Numbered from the stretch's first letter, positions 7,692-17,429 are shown. The stretch is DNA of 64,000 bases from Massilia aquatica (GCF_011682045.1 NZ_VVIW01000028.1:24579-88578), one strand, 5' to 3'. Program-made: numbers and translations. The notes: generated from the sequence alone by a model not told the origin.

Positions 7692-10600
7692 TTACGGTTG
7701 GTTTTCTTCCGGCGGGAACAGCCGGGCCAGCCGTTTTTCGATCTCCTTGAGGTCGGCGCCGTTGTCGCGCACATTGTCCCAGATGCTGTGATCGAGCCGC
7801 ATCTTGTGGTTCATGGAACTGATCAAGGGCAATAGCGCCTGCTCGTAGCTGTCCGCCAGGCGCAGCACCGCCGCCTGCAAGGTGGCCTGTTCCGGCACGG
7901 TCACATGCACCGCCGGCGCCATGTGCTGGCCCAGCGCGGCGATCTGCTTGCCGATCTCGGACAAGGTGTTGGCCACGCGGGTGGCGCCATCGGCGTCGGC
8001 CCCGCCCTGCTTGCGCAGGCGTACGAAATCAGCCACCAGGGCGGCCCAGCGCGCCTGCTCGGCCTCGCTCGGCTGACCCAGCAAATGCGCCAGTTTCAGC
8101 AGGTTTTCCTCGGCCCCGGTGGTGAGCGTCTGCGCTTCGCCGCGATAATGGTCGCGCAGCAGCGCATCGAGTTCGGCGTCGTTCATCAGGGCCGAGACCT
8201 TGGGCACAAGCTTGCTCATGTTGCGGTAGCTGCCCTGCAACTTGAACGGCGGCTCGGTGCGGTAGGCATCGTCCTGCGCGGCCGAGGCGATGTAGGCCAT
8301 GTTCACGCCCAGCAGGGCGTCGCGCACCTTGAACAGGCGCTGCAGCACCTTGATGATCTCGGCCACTTCGGCGCTGGTGTACGGGTGCGCCAGTTCACCC
8401 GTCGCCAGTGCTTCGCCCTGCGCCATGCGGATCAGGCGCACCACATCCTGCGGGTCGCGCATCGCCAGCGGCTGCAGTTCCGGATGCGACACCAGTGCGT
8501 TTTCGATATACGACATGGCGAACACGTCTTCGCGCCCGCTGAGCACGTCGCCTAAGTTGTAGATGTCGGCCCGGTTGGCCAGCATGTCCGGAATCTTGAA
8601 CACGTCGCCCGACTCGGTATATGGGTTGCCGGCCATGACGATGGCAAAGCGCTTGCCGCGCAGGTCGTAGCTGCGGCTGCCGCCCTGCCACACGCCCTCG
8701 ACGCGGCGGGTGCCGTCGGCCAGGCCGATGAATTTTTGCAGGAATTCGGGGTTGGTGTGCTGGATGTCGTCCAGGTACAACATGACGTTATTGCCCATCG
8801 CCAAGCCCAGGTTCAACTTTTCGAGCTCGGCCCTGGCTGCGCTGTTGGCGGCCTGGGCCGGGTCGAGCGAGGTAACGTCGTGGCCCAGCACCGGGCAGTT
8901 GATGCGCACGAAAATCATGCCGAGGCGGTCGGCCAGGTATTCCATCAGGGTCGTCTTACCGTAGCCCGGGGGCGAAATGAGCAAGAGCATGCCCATCGAA
9001 TCGGTGCGGCGGGCGTCGCCGGCGGCGCCGATCTGCTTGGCCAGGTTGTCGCCCACCAGCGGCAGGTAGACCTCATCGATCAGGCGGTTGCGCACGAAAC
9101 TCGATAGCGGCTTGGCCTGGAACTGTTCCAGCCGCAGGCGCCGTTTTTCATCCTGGACCAGGCTCTGGCGCAGTTGCTGCAACTGCTCGCAGGCGGGCAC
9201 GATCACATCGGCATGCCAGCTCAGGCGCCGCAGGAAGTCGTTGAGCTGAAGCGCCATGGCTTGCTCGCTGACGCGCGCATGTTCGCCCAGCAAGCCGTCG
9301 ACGCGGGCTGTCAGCTCGGCCGGCTGGATATGGCGCGGCATGCCGCACAGCAGGCTGGCCGCCGCTTCCGGCAGCAAGGCCAGGTCGTGCCGGCCCTGCT
9401 GCATGAAAGCGTGCAGCCATTCGGTCGCCAGTTGCCAGCGGGTACGCCAGCCGAGCGTGGTGTTCAGCCATGGCAGCGCGATGGCGTGCCGTTCCAGGTG
9501 CTGCTGCAAGCCGTGCGCCAGCTCGGCGCCGGCGCGGCTGGCGACCCATTCGTGCGGCGCCGCGTGATGTGCGTCGGCGGCGTGGGAACCGAGTTCGGCC
9601 AGCAGGTAGGCGGCGCTCTGGTCGAGCAGGCTGTCGACGGTTTCGGTGGCGCCATCGAGCCACGGGTCGATATCGAGCCTATGCTGCGACAGGAAATCAC
9701 GCAGGTCGTTGCCGAACTGGGCCGCGACTTGCTTGCCCATGCGTTCGCTGCCGAACTGGCTGCGCATCAGTTCAGCCTGTTGGGCCTGCTGCCGGGCGGC
9801 CTGGGCCGTGGCTTGGAGATCTGGCGTGCCTTCCAGATGCTGCCAGTAGATCAGGGCGACGGCGCGCGCCAGCGGGCTGTAGCGCAGCAGTTTGGCGTCT
9901 TCCAGCATCGGCAGCAACTGGCGCAGGATCAGGCTGGCGTCGTGGTCGTGGATGCCTTTCTGGTAGCCCTCGTGGAAGCGCGGCGCGGCGAAGCGGCGCA
10001 CGGCCTCTTCCAGCGCGGGTTCCGCCGGGTCGCGCGCGCCCTGCACCAGGGCGGTCCAGTCCATGCCCGCGTTGCCTTGTTGCGCCGACAGCACAAATTG
10101 CCAGGCCAGGTATTCGGCCCGGTACACCTGCGCGCTTTCGGAAACCGTCTCGAAACCCCAGTACGCTTGCAGTGCATCGAGGCGGGCGTCGGCCAGCGGC
10201 GCAAAGTAATCGGTGCCGGCCAGATGGTAGGCCGGGTGGCCTTCGCGCGTGACCAGGGCCAGGTCGAGCGCCTGTTGGTTGACGGTGAACGCGTGCTTGC
10301 CGAGGCGGATGGTGTTGCCGGTGACTAGTTCGTTGCGGTCGCGCAGGGATCGCTGGCCCTGCTCGCGCAGCGCTTTCAACTGCCCGGCCAAATCGTCGGC
10401 GCCGACCGCGCCGCCCAGCTTGCGCAAGTCGGCAATGCTGCTGCGCAGCTTGCCCAGCAAGGCGTCGGAGGCGAAATAGGCTTCCAGCTGGGCCGCGTCG
10501 TTCAGTTGCGCCAGGCGCTTTGGCACGCCGGCCAGGATGCGCCGCGCCGCTTCGACAATGGCTTGCAGGCGGCGGCCGCGCTGGTCCAGCAGGGCCTGCT

Positions 10601-12923
10601 TGCGGCCCTCAAACGCTTCGTACACGGATTCGCGCTTGTGGCCAATTTCGGCCAAATAATCTTCTTGCTCGGCGAAACGGGCTTCCAGGTCTTCCAGCTG
10701 GGCCAGCAGGCGGGTCAGCAGTTCGTCGCAGCGCTCGGGCGAGTCGCTTTGCTCGAGCGCGCTTTCGACCGACTGGCCGAACAGCTGGAACTGGGCGGCG
10801 AATTCGGCCGCCGATTCGCCCTGCGAAAGCTGCTTGCGCCGCTGGCGCGCCTGGGCGCGCAGCTTGTTGACGTCGGCATAAATGGTCGAGATGGTGTTGA
10901 GGATGCGCGTGCGCAAGGTAGCGTCGCCCACCGCCAGGGTGCCCAGCAGTTCGGTCAGGCCGTCCAGGCGCGCGGCGTTCTGGTCGAGCGTGTCGTTGAG
11001 CGGGACCAGCTCGGCCGTGGTGTGCATCTCCGGCAGCTGGGCGCGCTGTTTGGCCAGTTCTTCGGTGAAGCGGACAAAGGCGTCGTCGCGTGCCAGGAAG
11101 GTGATGGTGTTGCCCGATACGCGCGCTTCTTCGGCCGCCAGTTCGGCGTCGAGCGCGTCGAGCTGCGCCACGTCCATGTAGCGCTGTTCCTTGAGGCTGG
11201 CCAGGCGCCCGCGCGCCAGCCGGATCGCGTTGAGGGCGTCGATGAAGTCGGCGGGCGACTGCCACAGGCGGCTGGCGGTGTCAGTGAGCAACTGGCGCTG
11301 CGCCAGCGCGGCCTGGGCCAGGGTGGCGGCGGCGTCGCGCCGCACGGCGGCGGCCTTGTCGAATTCGTCGAGGGTGGCGCCGGCCACGGTAATCATGGCG
11401 TGCACTTCGCTGCCGGCGTCATGCGCTTCTGGCGTGCCCAGCCAGTGGAAGGCGTCGGCGATGCGGCGGCACTGGCGCAGCAGGGCTTCGAACACGAAGC
11501 GGCCAGGCAGCTGGTCGCGCGGAGCGTCGGCCTGCTCGCGTACTGCGCGCGCCACTGACAACAACTCGGACAGGCCGCGCACCAGCTCGCGGTTACCGAT
11601 CTTGCCCAGGTAGCTCTGGCGCGGCGCTTGCAGCGCGGCATGGTCGTCGCTCACGAACGCGGTCTGCCACAGCTGCATGGCGTGATTGCGGGTCGGTTCC
11701 TCGCTTTCGGCGGAAAACAGCAGCATGGCGCCGTCGGCATAATGCGCGTAGCCGTGCGCGATGAGCGGCTGGGCCAGGGTCTTGCTGATCATATTATAGG
11801 TAAGCAGCACGTACACGCCCTGCTCCACCCCGTAAAACACGTACAGCACGTCCTCGCCGTTGGGCGAAATTACGCGCCGCTTGAATTGCAGGCCCTGCGG
11901 CATGTCGGCGAAGATCTTGGCCTCGCCGCTTTGCAGGATATAGCCTTCGGGGAACACGATGCCATGGTCTTCGGGCAACTGCACGCAGGACGCGCCAATG
12001 GCGTCGACCCGGGTCACCTGCGCCGTGCGGCGGTTGAAGACCAGGTAGCGGAATACCGACTCGCGGTAGGGCTTGATGCGCAGCAGGATCAGCTCGCCCA
12101 CGGCGGCGTAGGCGATGTCGCCATCGTTGAGCGACTGGTTGCGGTCCTCGACCGGCTCGGCGTAGATCCCGAGGCCCGTTTCGGTATTGTTTTCGATCTT
12201 GACCGTCAGGTCGCCGCCCACCGTTTCCACGAACAGGGTGTCGAGAATGTTGATATGCGGATGCTTGCCCAGCACGTGCTGCTCGCGCGTGGTCTGGATC
12301 CACTCGAAATCGTGGGTCGGCGGCAGCGCTATGTCGCGCTCGCCCCGGTTGTCGATGTAGGTGGCTTGCCCATCGGCTTCCAGTTGCCAGCGGAACACCC
12401 GCACATCGCTGATGCGTTCGCCGATCTTGAAGGCGGCCAGCAACTTGCCCTGGTGAATCCGCAGCTGGACCAGCTGGGCGTTCTTGTAATAGCTGTACAG
12501 CTCGCGAAATTCCGCCAGGAAGCGCGGCTGGTCGAGAAAGGTGTTCTCCAGCGCGAGCGGTTCGAGCTCGGCCTCGTCGCCTTCGGCGCGCAGGCGGTAC
12601 AGGGCGAACACGTCCGCGACCTGGGTTTCCTGGCGCAAGCCCATGAAGACTTTGTAGCCGAACAGCAGCACGTCGCCGACCAGGACCAGATCGCGCGCCA
12701 CGCAGTTGTTCTCGGTGCGGGCGCGGGTGCGCGCACGCAGCAGCATTTCCTGGCGTCCGAATTCGGCCAGGCGCGATGCGTTGAGCAAGGCCGCCTTCGC
12801 TTGCAGGGCTTTTCCGTGCTCGCCCAGACGCGCGCGCAGCAGGTCGAAACTGCTCGATTCGAGCGCATTCTCGGAAGGATTGCCGGAGTCGGCCGGCGCC
12901 GGTGCTGCGTGTGCGTCGCTCAT
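7692..12923 (-). CDS. Giant AAA ATPase ('DNA repair ATPase', DUF3686-type)
   Basis: 1743-aa protein with an N-terminal DUF3686-like region, long Glu/Arg/Ala-rich helical middle and a C-terminal AAA module. Walker A is SPPGYGKTTLMEYLADRLG near residue 1317 and Walker B is NNVMLYLDDIQHTNPEFL near 1382. Databases often name the family 'DNA repair ATPase', but its constant partners are membrane-stress genes (flotillin, YqiJ, PspA), so a role in remodelling a membrane-associated complex is plausible (inference). It is the last gene of the minus-strand operon that starts at 17334. ATG 12923 is preferred, with AAGGCGG about ten bases upstream; a TTG at 12956 would extend it by 11 residues. Confidence 0.88.
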   Translation of the reverse strand: MSDAHAAPAPADSGNPSENALESSSFDLLRARLGEHGKALQAKAALLNASRLAEFGRQEMLLRARTRARTENNCVARDLVLVGDVLLFGYKVFMGLRQETQVADVFALYRLRAEGDEAELEPLALENTFLDQPRFLAEFRELYSYYKNAQLVQLRIHQGKLLAAFKIGERISDVRVFRWQLEADGQATYIDNRGERDIALPPTHDFEWIQTTREQHVLGKHPHINILDTLFVETVGGDLTVKIENNTETGLGIYAEPVEDRNQSLNDGDIAYAAVGELILLRIKPYRESVFRYLVFNRRTAQVTRVDAIGASCVQLPEDHGIVFPEGYILQSGEAKIFADMPQGLQFKRRVISPNGEDVLYVFYGVEQGVYVLLTYNMISKTLAQPLIAHGYAHYADGAMLLFSAESEEPTRNHAMQLWQTAFVSDDHAALQAPRQSYLGKIGNRELVRGLSELLSVARAVREQADAPRDQLPGRFVFEALLRQCRRIADAFHWLGTPEAHDAGSEVHAMITVAGATLDEFDKAAAVRRDAAATLAQAALAQRQLLTDTASRLWQSPADFIDALNAIRLARGRLASLKEQRYMDVAQLDALDAELAAEEARVSGNTITFLARDDAFVRFTEELAKQRAQLPEMHTTAELVPLNDTLDQNAARLDGLTELLGTLAVGDATLRTRILNTISTIYADVNKLRAQARQRRKQLSQGESAAEFAAQFQLFGQSVESALEQSDSPERCDELLTRLLAQLEDLEARFAEQEDYLAEIGHKRESVYEAFEGRKQALLDQRGRRLQAIVEAARRILAGVPKRLAQLNDAAQLEAYFASDALLGKLRSSIADLRKLGGAVGADDLAGQLKALREQGQRSLRDRNELVTGNTIRLGKHAFTVNQQALDLALVTREGHPAYHLAGTDYFAPLADARLDALQAYWGFETVSESAQVYRAEYLAWQFVLSAQQGNAGMDWTALVQGARDPAEPALEEAVRRFAAPRFHEGYQKGIHDHDASLILRQLLPMLEDAKLLRYSPLARAVALIYWQHLEGTPDLQATAQAARQQAQQAELMRSQFGSERMGKQVAAQFGNDLRDFLSQHRLDIDPWLDGATETVDSLLDQSAAYLLAELGSHAADAHHAAPHEWVASRAGAELAHGLQQHLERHAIALPWLNTTLGWRTRWQLATEWLHAFMQQGRHDLALLPEAAASLLCGMPRHIQPAELTARVDGLLGEHARVSEQAMALQLNDFLRRLSWHADVIVPACEQLQQLRQSLVQDEKRRLRLEQFQAKPLSSFVRNRLIDEVYLPLVGDNLAKQIGAAGDARRTDSMGMLLLISPPGYGKTTLMEYLADRLGMIFVRINCPVLGHDVTSLDPAQAANSAARAELEKLNLGLAMGNNVMLYLDDIQHTNPEFLQKFIGLADGTRRVEGVWQGGSRSYDLRGKRFAIVMAGNPYTESGDVFKIPDMLANRADIYNLGDVLSGREDVFAMSYIENALVSHPELQPLAMRDPQDVVRLIRMAQGEALATGELAHPYTSAEVAEIIKVLQRLFKVRDALLGVNMAYIASAAQDDAYRTEPPFKLQGSYRNMSKLVPKVSALMNDAELDALLRDHYRGEAQTLTTGAEENLLKLAHLLGQPSEAEQARWAALVADFVRLRKQGGADADGATRVANTLSEIGKQIAALGQHMAPAVHVTVPEQATLQAAVLRLADSYEQALLPLISSMNHKMRLDHSIWDNVRDNGADLKEIEKRLARLFPPEENQP

Positions 12924-13007
12924 GGACTCAATCCGCCTTGGTATTAAGAAATGCAATCATGGTAAGCCGGGAGGCGGGCCGGGCCCGCTCCCGTCCCGAG
13001 GCGTGGC

Positions 13008-15080
13008 TTACTCGGCGCGCGGTGCTTCCAGCGCCGGTTTGAAGGTCGCCAGCAAGCTTTTCAGCGCTTGCTGCTGCTGCGCCGTGCCGTCGCTGCTGAT
13101 CCTGGCCAGCAGGGCCGACACGGTCAGGTTCTGCAATTCGCCCGACGAGCTGCCCAGCGCGCCGATCAGGCCGCGGATGTCGCCCACCATGTCGCGCTCG
13201 CCGCTCAGATGATCCTTCAGGCCCACTTGCAGGGTGCGGCTCTTCTCGACGGTGGCGTCGATGCCCTTGCCGATCGAGAGCGCCTTGACGAAGCGGTCGA
13301 AGTAATCGCCTTCGCCGCCGACGATGTCGATGCGCGCATTTTGCATCGCCTTGCCCAGCACTTCGGCCTGGTCCTTGGCGATCAGGGTTTGCGCGTCGAT
13401 GCCCTTGTTAATCTGCTGGTTGGTAATTTCGAGCTGCATGCGGAACTCTTCGTGCGCCCGGGTTTCTTCGCTCATGGCCGACATGGCTTCGAATTTCAGG
13501 GCCAGGCCCTTCGATTCGGCCTCGAAACGCGCCTGGATGACCTGCGCCTCGGCATCGCCATGGGTGGCGGTGGCGGCGGCGTCCGCGGTCTTCACGGCCG
13601 CTTGCGCCAGGCCCATCTGCTCGACACCCGCCGCTTCGGCGTGCATGCGCAGGCGCGTCGATTCGGCTTCGGCCGTGCCCTGCTTGAGGATCGCTTCGGA
13701 CGAGGCGATCATCACCTTGGCGCTGGCCAGGCCCGGTGCGGCCAGTTCGGCTTCCTTACCCTCGGCTTCGCGCTTTTGCGCTTCGGCGTGGCGTTCGGCC
13801 ACTTTCAGGGCGGCGTCGGCGGCGGTCAGGTCTTGCACGGCGCGGTGCTTGGCCGAGCGCTCCGACGCTTCGGCGGCCTTGACCGTCATGACCAGTTTCT
13901 CCTCGGCGGCCGCTTCGGCCGAAATGATGACCGACTTTTTCAGACGGTCGGCTTCGGCGATCGCGCGCACATCCTTGATCGCTTCTTCCTGCTCGGCCAC
14001 GGTGCGTTCGACCACGATGCGCTCGCGGATGACGTCGGCAATCGCCTTCTTCTGGATTTCGATGGCCTTTTCTTTTTCGATGGTTTGCAGCGCGACTTCC
14101 TTCTCGCGGTCGACCACTTCGAGCTGGCGCGCGCGGGTGACGCGTTCTTCTTCGATCGCCACGGCGCGCTTGCGGTTGTTTTCAGCCACTTCCTTCTCGC
14201 GGGTGGTGTTTTCCTGCTGCACCATCACCGTCTGTTCGGATTGCAGGCGCGCCATTTCGGACTTGGTGAATTCTTCCGACTGGATTTTCTGCGTTTCAGC
14301 CTGTTCGCGCGCCCGCACCGAGCTCACTTCGCGCCCCTGGCGCGATTCGGCGTCGGCCTGCTGGCGTTCCAGTTCCAGGATCGCCTCGCGGGTTTCCACG
14401 TTTTTCTTCTTGATGCGCATCTCTTCATCACGCTTGAGTTCGTTCGTGCGGATGTTTTCGATGGCGGTCAGCTCGGTGATCTTCTTGATACCCTGGGCGT
14501 CGAGAATGTTATGGCCGTCGAGCTTGTCGAGCGGGGTTTGCTCGATGTAGTCGATGGCGGCGTCTTCCAGCACGTAACCGGACAGGTCGTCGCCGATCTG
14601 GCGGATGATGTCGTCGCGAAAACGGTCGCGCGCCTGGTACAGCTCGACGAAGTCCATCGCCTTGCCGACCGTTTTGAGGGCTTCGGCGAACTTGGCGGCG
14701 AACAGGTTTTCCAGGGTTTGCTGGTTCGATGCGCGCATGCAACCGACCGCCTGGGCCACTTTCAGCACATCCTGGGTGGTTTTATTCACGCGCAGGAAGA
14801 ACGTCACTTTGATGTCGGCGCGGATGTTATCCTGGCAAATCAAGCCGTCCTTGCCGTGGCGATTGATTTCAATCGTCTTCAGCGAAATTTCCATCATCTC
14901 TTTTTTGTGGATGATCGGGTAAACCATGCCGCCGGTGAAGGTGACTTCGGGCTCGGCGCGCAGCGTGTTGATGATCATGACGTGGCCCTGCTCGACCTTG
15001 TAGTAAAACTTGGAGAACAGCGCAAAACAGCCCAGAACGATGACGGTGATGATACCGATCGAGAGCAACAGAATGTCCAT
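13008..15080 (-). CDS. Flotillin-family SPFH protein (YqiK-like)
   Basis: 690-aa membrane-anchored scaffold. One N-terminal transmembrane helix (IGIITVIVLGCFALFSKFYY) is followed by an SPFH/band-7 domain (~25-200) and a very long Ala/Glu/Lys/Arg-rich coiled coil (~210-560), then a C-terminal flotillin-type region (DIVGGEGDYFDRFVKALSIGKGID). YqiK/flotillins assemble into membrane microdomains that affect membrane fluidity and stress tolerance. It lies 29 bases after the yqiJ-like gene, the same order as E. coli yqiJ-yqiK, inside a larger operon containing pspA. Confidence 0.92.
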   Translation of the reverse strand: MDILLLSIGIITVIVLGCFALFSKFYYKVEQGHVMIINTLRAEPEVTFTGGMVYPIIHKKEMMEISLKTIEINRHGKDGLICQDNIRADIKVTFFLRVNKTTQDVLKVAQAVGCMRASNQQTLENLFAAKFAEALKTVGKAMDFVELYQARDRFRDDIIRQIGDDLSGYVLEDAAIDYIEQTPLDKLDGHNILDAQGIKKITELTAIENIRTNELKRDEEMRIKKKNVETREAILELERQQADAESRQGREVSSVRAREQAETQKIQSEEFTKSEMARLQSEQTVMVQQENTTREKEVAENNRKRAVAIEEERVTRARQLEVVDREKEVALQTIEKEKAIEIQKKAIADVIRERIVVERTVAEQEEAIKDVRAIAEADRLKKSVIISAEAAAEEKLVMTVKAAEASERSAKHRAVQDLTAADAALKVAERHAEAQKREAEGKEAELAAPGLASAKVMIASSEAILKQGTAEAESTRLRMHAEAAGVEQMGLAQAAVKTADAAATATHGDAEAQVIQARFEAESKGLALKFEAMSAMSEETRAHEEFRMQLEITNQQINKGIDAQTLIAKDQAEVLGKAMQNARIDIVGGEGDYFDRFVKALSIGKGIDATVEKSRTLQVGLKDHLSGERDMVGDIRGLIGALGSSSGELQNLTVSALLARISSDGTAQQQQALKSLLATFKPALEAPRAE

Positions 15081-15109
15081 GATTTCTTTCAGGTTCTAAT
15101 AGTTAGTCG

Positions 15110-15775
15110 TTAAAAAACGGCGGGTGCTGCCTGTACTTCGTATTGCTGGTTGGCCGGGTCGTAGGCGATGATGATGGCTTTGCTGCCTTTGGCCAGCGCG
15201 TTCGGCACGGCCGCCCAGACCCGGATATTGATGCTCACGCCGTGGGCCTCGACGTCGGCGCGCCCGAAACCCTGGTCCACGCTCTGGGTGGTGATGCGGC
15301 AGTCCTGGCCGACCAGGCTTTCGTTGGTGCGCGCGGCGTGCTTGACGAACAGAGCGCGCATGGGTTGCAGGACGCGCGCGGCAACCGGAATCGACAAGCC
15401 GCCGGAAAACACCAGCACGGCGCAGCCGGCCAGGGTGCGCAGCGTGTCCGTCGGCACCCAGTCCAGCACGTACTGGTGCAGCAAGGCGGTCGAGAGCCAG
15501 GTGCAGAACACCAGCACGCTGGCCGCCACCGACAGCGGCACCCCGCCAAGGCCGAGCGCGACCAGGTAGCCAGCCAGGGTGTGCAGGTCGGGCAAGTCGT
15601 GCAGGTCGTGCAGGTCGTGCGCGCCGTGGCCGTGGCCGACGTCGGTGTGCAGGTGCAGCGTATCGCCCACGTCGACCAGGCCGATAATCGACATCAGCCA
15701 GTACACCAGCAGCACGGCCAAAAAAACGGTGGGGACTGCGGTCGGAAAAGTGCTCAAAAGCTGCCAGAGGGTCAT
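15110..15775 (-). CDS. YqiJ-like membrane protein with NfeD-type OB fold
   Basis: 221-aa protein partnered with the flotillin. Residues 15-40 form a transmembrane helix, then a His/Asp-rich loop carries a short tandem repeat (HDLHDLHDLPDLH, encoded near 15595-15620), two more membrane segments follow at ~68-150, and the C-terminal third is an OB-fold domain (LVGQDCRITTQSVDQGFGRADVEAHG). This is the layout of YqiJ/NfeD-type partners of flotillins. The His-rich cytoplasmic or periplasmic loop could bind metal, but the family is not known for this. AAGGAA precedes ATG 15775. It sits 28 bases after the preceding small gene. Confidence 0.85.
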   Translation of the reverse strand: MTLWQLLSTFPTAVPTVFLAVLLVYWLMSIIGLVDVGDTLHLHTDVGHGHGAHDLHDLHDLPDLHTLAGYLVALGLGGVPLSVAASVLVFCTWLSTALLHQYVLDWVPTDTLRTLAGCAVLVFSGGLSIPVAARVLQPMRALFVKHAARTNESLVGQDCRITTQSVDQGFGRADVEAHGVSINIRVWAAVPNALAKGSKAIIIAYDPANQQYEVQAAPAVF

Positions 15776-15803
15776 GCCGGGCGTTCCTTCTTGTCGAGGT
15801 TAT

Positions 15804-16154
15804 TCATGCGGATGAGGGTGGGTCGCCGTCAGGCGCCTGTTGTTGCCTGGCGAAGTCGATCAGGGCGTCGTGCAGCGATTCCTTGATCTTGCGCTTGTCG
15901 TCCACCGCCAGGCCGAAGCGCCGGGCCAGGATGTCGTAATCGGCGTCGCTGAGCGAGACGGTCAGGCGCGGGCGCACCGGTTTGCTGGTGCGCGGCAAGC
16001 CGAGAATGGCACGGATCTGGTCCGACGGCGAGAGCTGGTTCTTGAACGCGGCGTAACGCACCGCGTCGATCACCTGTTTTTCAACGTCGAACGCCACCTG
16101 GAGCGAGCGCAAGGCGGCGTCCGATCCGGTCCAGCGCGGGGAACTGCGTACCAT
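15804..16154 (-). CDS. Small operon protein of unknown function
   Basis: 116-aa soluble protein lying between pspA and the yqiJ-like gene, 12 bases after pspA and with a strong ribosome-binding site (AAGGAGAGGGCGA just before ATG 16154). The middle (YAAFKNQLSPSDQIRAILGLP) and C-terminal half (LTVSLSDADYDILARRFGL) resemble a pair of ribbon-helix-helix or short helical modules, so DNA binding is possible but unproven. Similar small genes accompany yqiJ/yqiK operons in related bacteria (recalled, not checked). No catalytic motif is visible. Confidence 0.75.
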   Translation of the reverse strand: MVRSSPRWTGSDAALRSLQVAFDVEKQVIDAVRYAAFKNQLSPSDQIRAILGLPRTSKPVRPRLTVSLSDADYDILARRFGLAVDDKRKIKESLHDALIDFARQQQAPDGDPPSSA

Positions 16155-16166
16155 TCGCCCTCTCCT

Positions 16167-16895
16167 TTACAGCGGCTTGTCGGCGCTGGCGTTGGCGTTG
16201 GCCGCGAGCGCGGCGCGCTGTTGCAGGCGCTCCATTACCTCGGCCTTGCGCTTGGGTGTGTCGCCAATGCCGGCCGCGGCCAGCTTGCGTTCGAGCGCCT
16301 TGTCGCTGAATTCGCCGTCGAGGGCATCGGCCGCCTGCATGCGGTCGGCGGTATCCTGGTGGCGCTGCTTGATGCGTTCGAGCGATTCTTTCGCGCTCAT
16401 CAGCTTCGAGCCGCTGTTGCCCATACTGCTGGAAATGGTGGCCGTGGCGCGGTACACGCTCTCGGTGGTCTTGGCCATCGCCAGTTCGCGCTCGTGGTCG
16501 CGCAGCACCGCTTCGGCGCCGCGGATCAGGTCTTTCAGGCGCGCGATGTGGCCGGCCAGCTCGTCGCGCACGGCGGTTTGCGCGACCAGCGCGGTTTCAA
16601 TATCGGCCACCTTGCCGGCCACTTCCTCGGCCAGCGTGGACTGGTTTTTTTGCAGCGCTTCCAGGGCCAGCGCTTCGTAGCGACCGATCTCGCGTTGCAG
16701 GCGCTCGATTTCGCGGGTGGCCTGCATTTCCTTGGCCATGACCGCAGTCAGGTCCTGGCGCGCGGTGGCGACATGGGCCCTGGCTTCGACGATCTCCTGC
16801 TCGTAGATGCGGTTGGCGTTGTTGTCGACGATGCTCTGGCCGATCGAATGCACGTCGCCGCGCAGCATGGTGAGGATTTTTGAAAAGACAGCCAT
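16167..16895 (-). CDS. pspA: PspA/IM30 family phage-shock protein
   Basis: 242-aa PspA/IM30 protein: almost entirely helical and coiled coil, beginning with an amphipathic N-terminal helix (MAVFSKILTMLRGDVHSIGQSIVDNN) and the family block PNRIYEQEI-like 'ANRIYEQEIVEARAHVATARQDL'-type region. PspA binds stressed inner membranes, forms ESCRT-III-like assemblies and limits proton leakage. Here it belongs to the yjfI-pspA-...-yqiK-ATPase operon rather than a classical pspABC locus, and no pspF/sigma-54 element is present. This is the E. coli YjfJ-like arrangement, with DUF2170 (YjfI) immediately upstream. Confidence 0.9.
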   Translation of the reverse strand: MAVFSKILTMLRGDVHSIGQSIVDNNANRIYEQEIVEARAHVATARQDLTAVMAKEMQATREIERLQREIGRYEALALEALQKNQSTLAEEVAGKVADIETALVAQTAVRDELAGHIARLKDLIRGAEAVLRDHERELAMAKTTESVYRATATISSSMGNSGSKLMSAKESLERIKQRHQDTADRMQAADALDGEFSDKALERKLAAAGIGDTPKRKAEVMERLQQRAALAANANASADKPL

Positions 16896-16905
16896 GATGG
16901 ACTCC

Positions 16906-17334
16906 TTACTTTAAGAACTCAGAAAATACGTCGAGGGCTTCAAACGCGTTGTCGGCGACCATCGCCACATCGGTTGCAATGCTGTCGGCGCTGGCGTCGT
17001 GCGCCAGCGAACCGAAAATGACGTAGTGCTCGCCGACCCGGCCGAAGTTCGACAGCGGAATGGCCATGTTCAGGTCCATCATCGCTTCGAGCATTTCGTA
17101 GCGGCGCTCGGGGCGGATTTCTGCTTCGGTCCACAGGTAGCAGATGCACAGCACCTGGCTGGGCGTGGCGGTGACGAACACCGGCAACTCTTCCAGCCCT
17201 TCGATACTCATGCGCATGACGGGTACGCCATCGGCGGCGGTGGGCGGCAGCAGCTTGCTGGTGACGCCGATCGAGCCGGGTCTGCGCAGCAGGGCATGCT
17301 CAATTTCAAGCATCTGTTTCATTGCCATTTCCAT
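16906..17334 (-). CDS. yjfI: YjfI family protein (DUF2170)
   Basis: 142-aa DUF2170 protein, first gene of the membrane-stress operon. The core is EGLEELPVFVTATPSQVLCICYLW followed by EIRPERRYEMLEAMMDLNMAIPLSNFGRVGEHYVIFGSL. Function is unknown; it is regularly found immediately before a PspA homologue (E. coli yjfI-yjfJ). AAGGAG lies eight bases before ATG 17334, and the transcript should begin around 17396 from the promoter described separately. The pspA start is only 10 bases downstream of its stop. Confidence 0.88.
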   Translation of the reverse strand: MEMAMKQMLEIEHALLRRPGSIGVTSKLLPPTAADGVPVMRMSIEGLEELPVFVTATPSQVLCICYLWTEAEIRPERRYEMLEAMMDLNMAIPLSNFGRVGEHYVIFGSLAHDASADSIATDVAMVADNAFEALDVFSEFLK

Positions 17335-17385
17335 CGTTTTGCTCCTTGCACGGTGCGTACTTCAATCGTCCCCTGATGGGCTGCC

Positions 17386-17429
17386 AGACATATTATGTCA
17401 CGAGTATAAATACATGACATAAAATGTCA
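17386..17429. promoter_or_regulatory. Pair of 15-bp palindromic operator-like sites at the yjfI-pspA promoter
   Basis: TGACATAAAATGTCA (17415-17429) overlaps the -35 box and spacer. AGACATATTATGTCA (17386-17400) lies just downstream of the -10 at the expected transcription start. They share the pattern (T/A)GACATA(N)(N)ATGTCA, are each inverted repeats and have centres 29 bases apart, a little under three helical turns. Their placement is that of a repressor binding two sites. The regulator is not encoded next door and was not identified. Confidence 0.7.

Noticed and set aside
13068..15113. 681-codon plus-strand open frame across the flotillin gene, and similar frames over the giant ATPase (11628-12947, 9174-10328).
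   Set aside because: Mirror-image frames in high-GC DNA with biased codons; the minus-strand proteins are recognisable.
15590..15625. Tandem 9-base repeats (GTGCAGGTC) resembling a microsatellite or small array.
   Set aside because: They are in frame inside the yqiJ-like gene and encode HDLHDLHDLPDLH; too few and too short to be a CRISPR.
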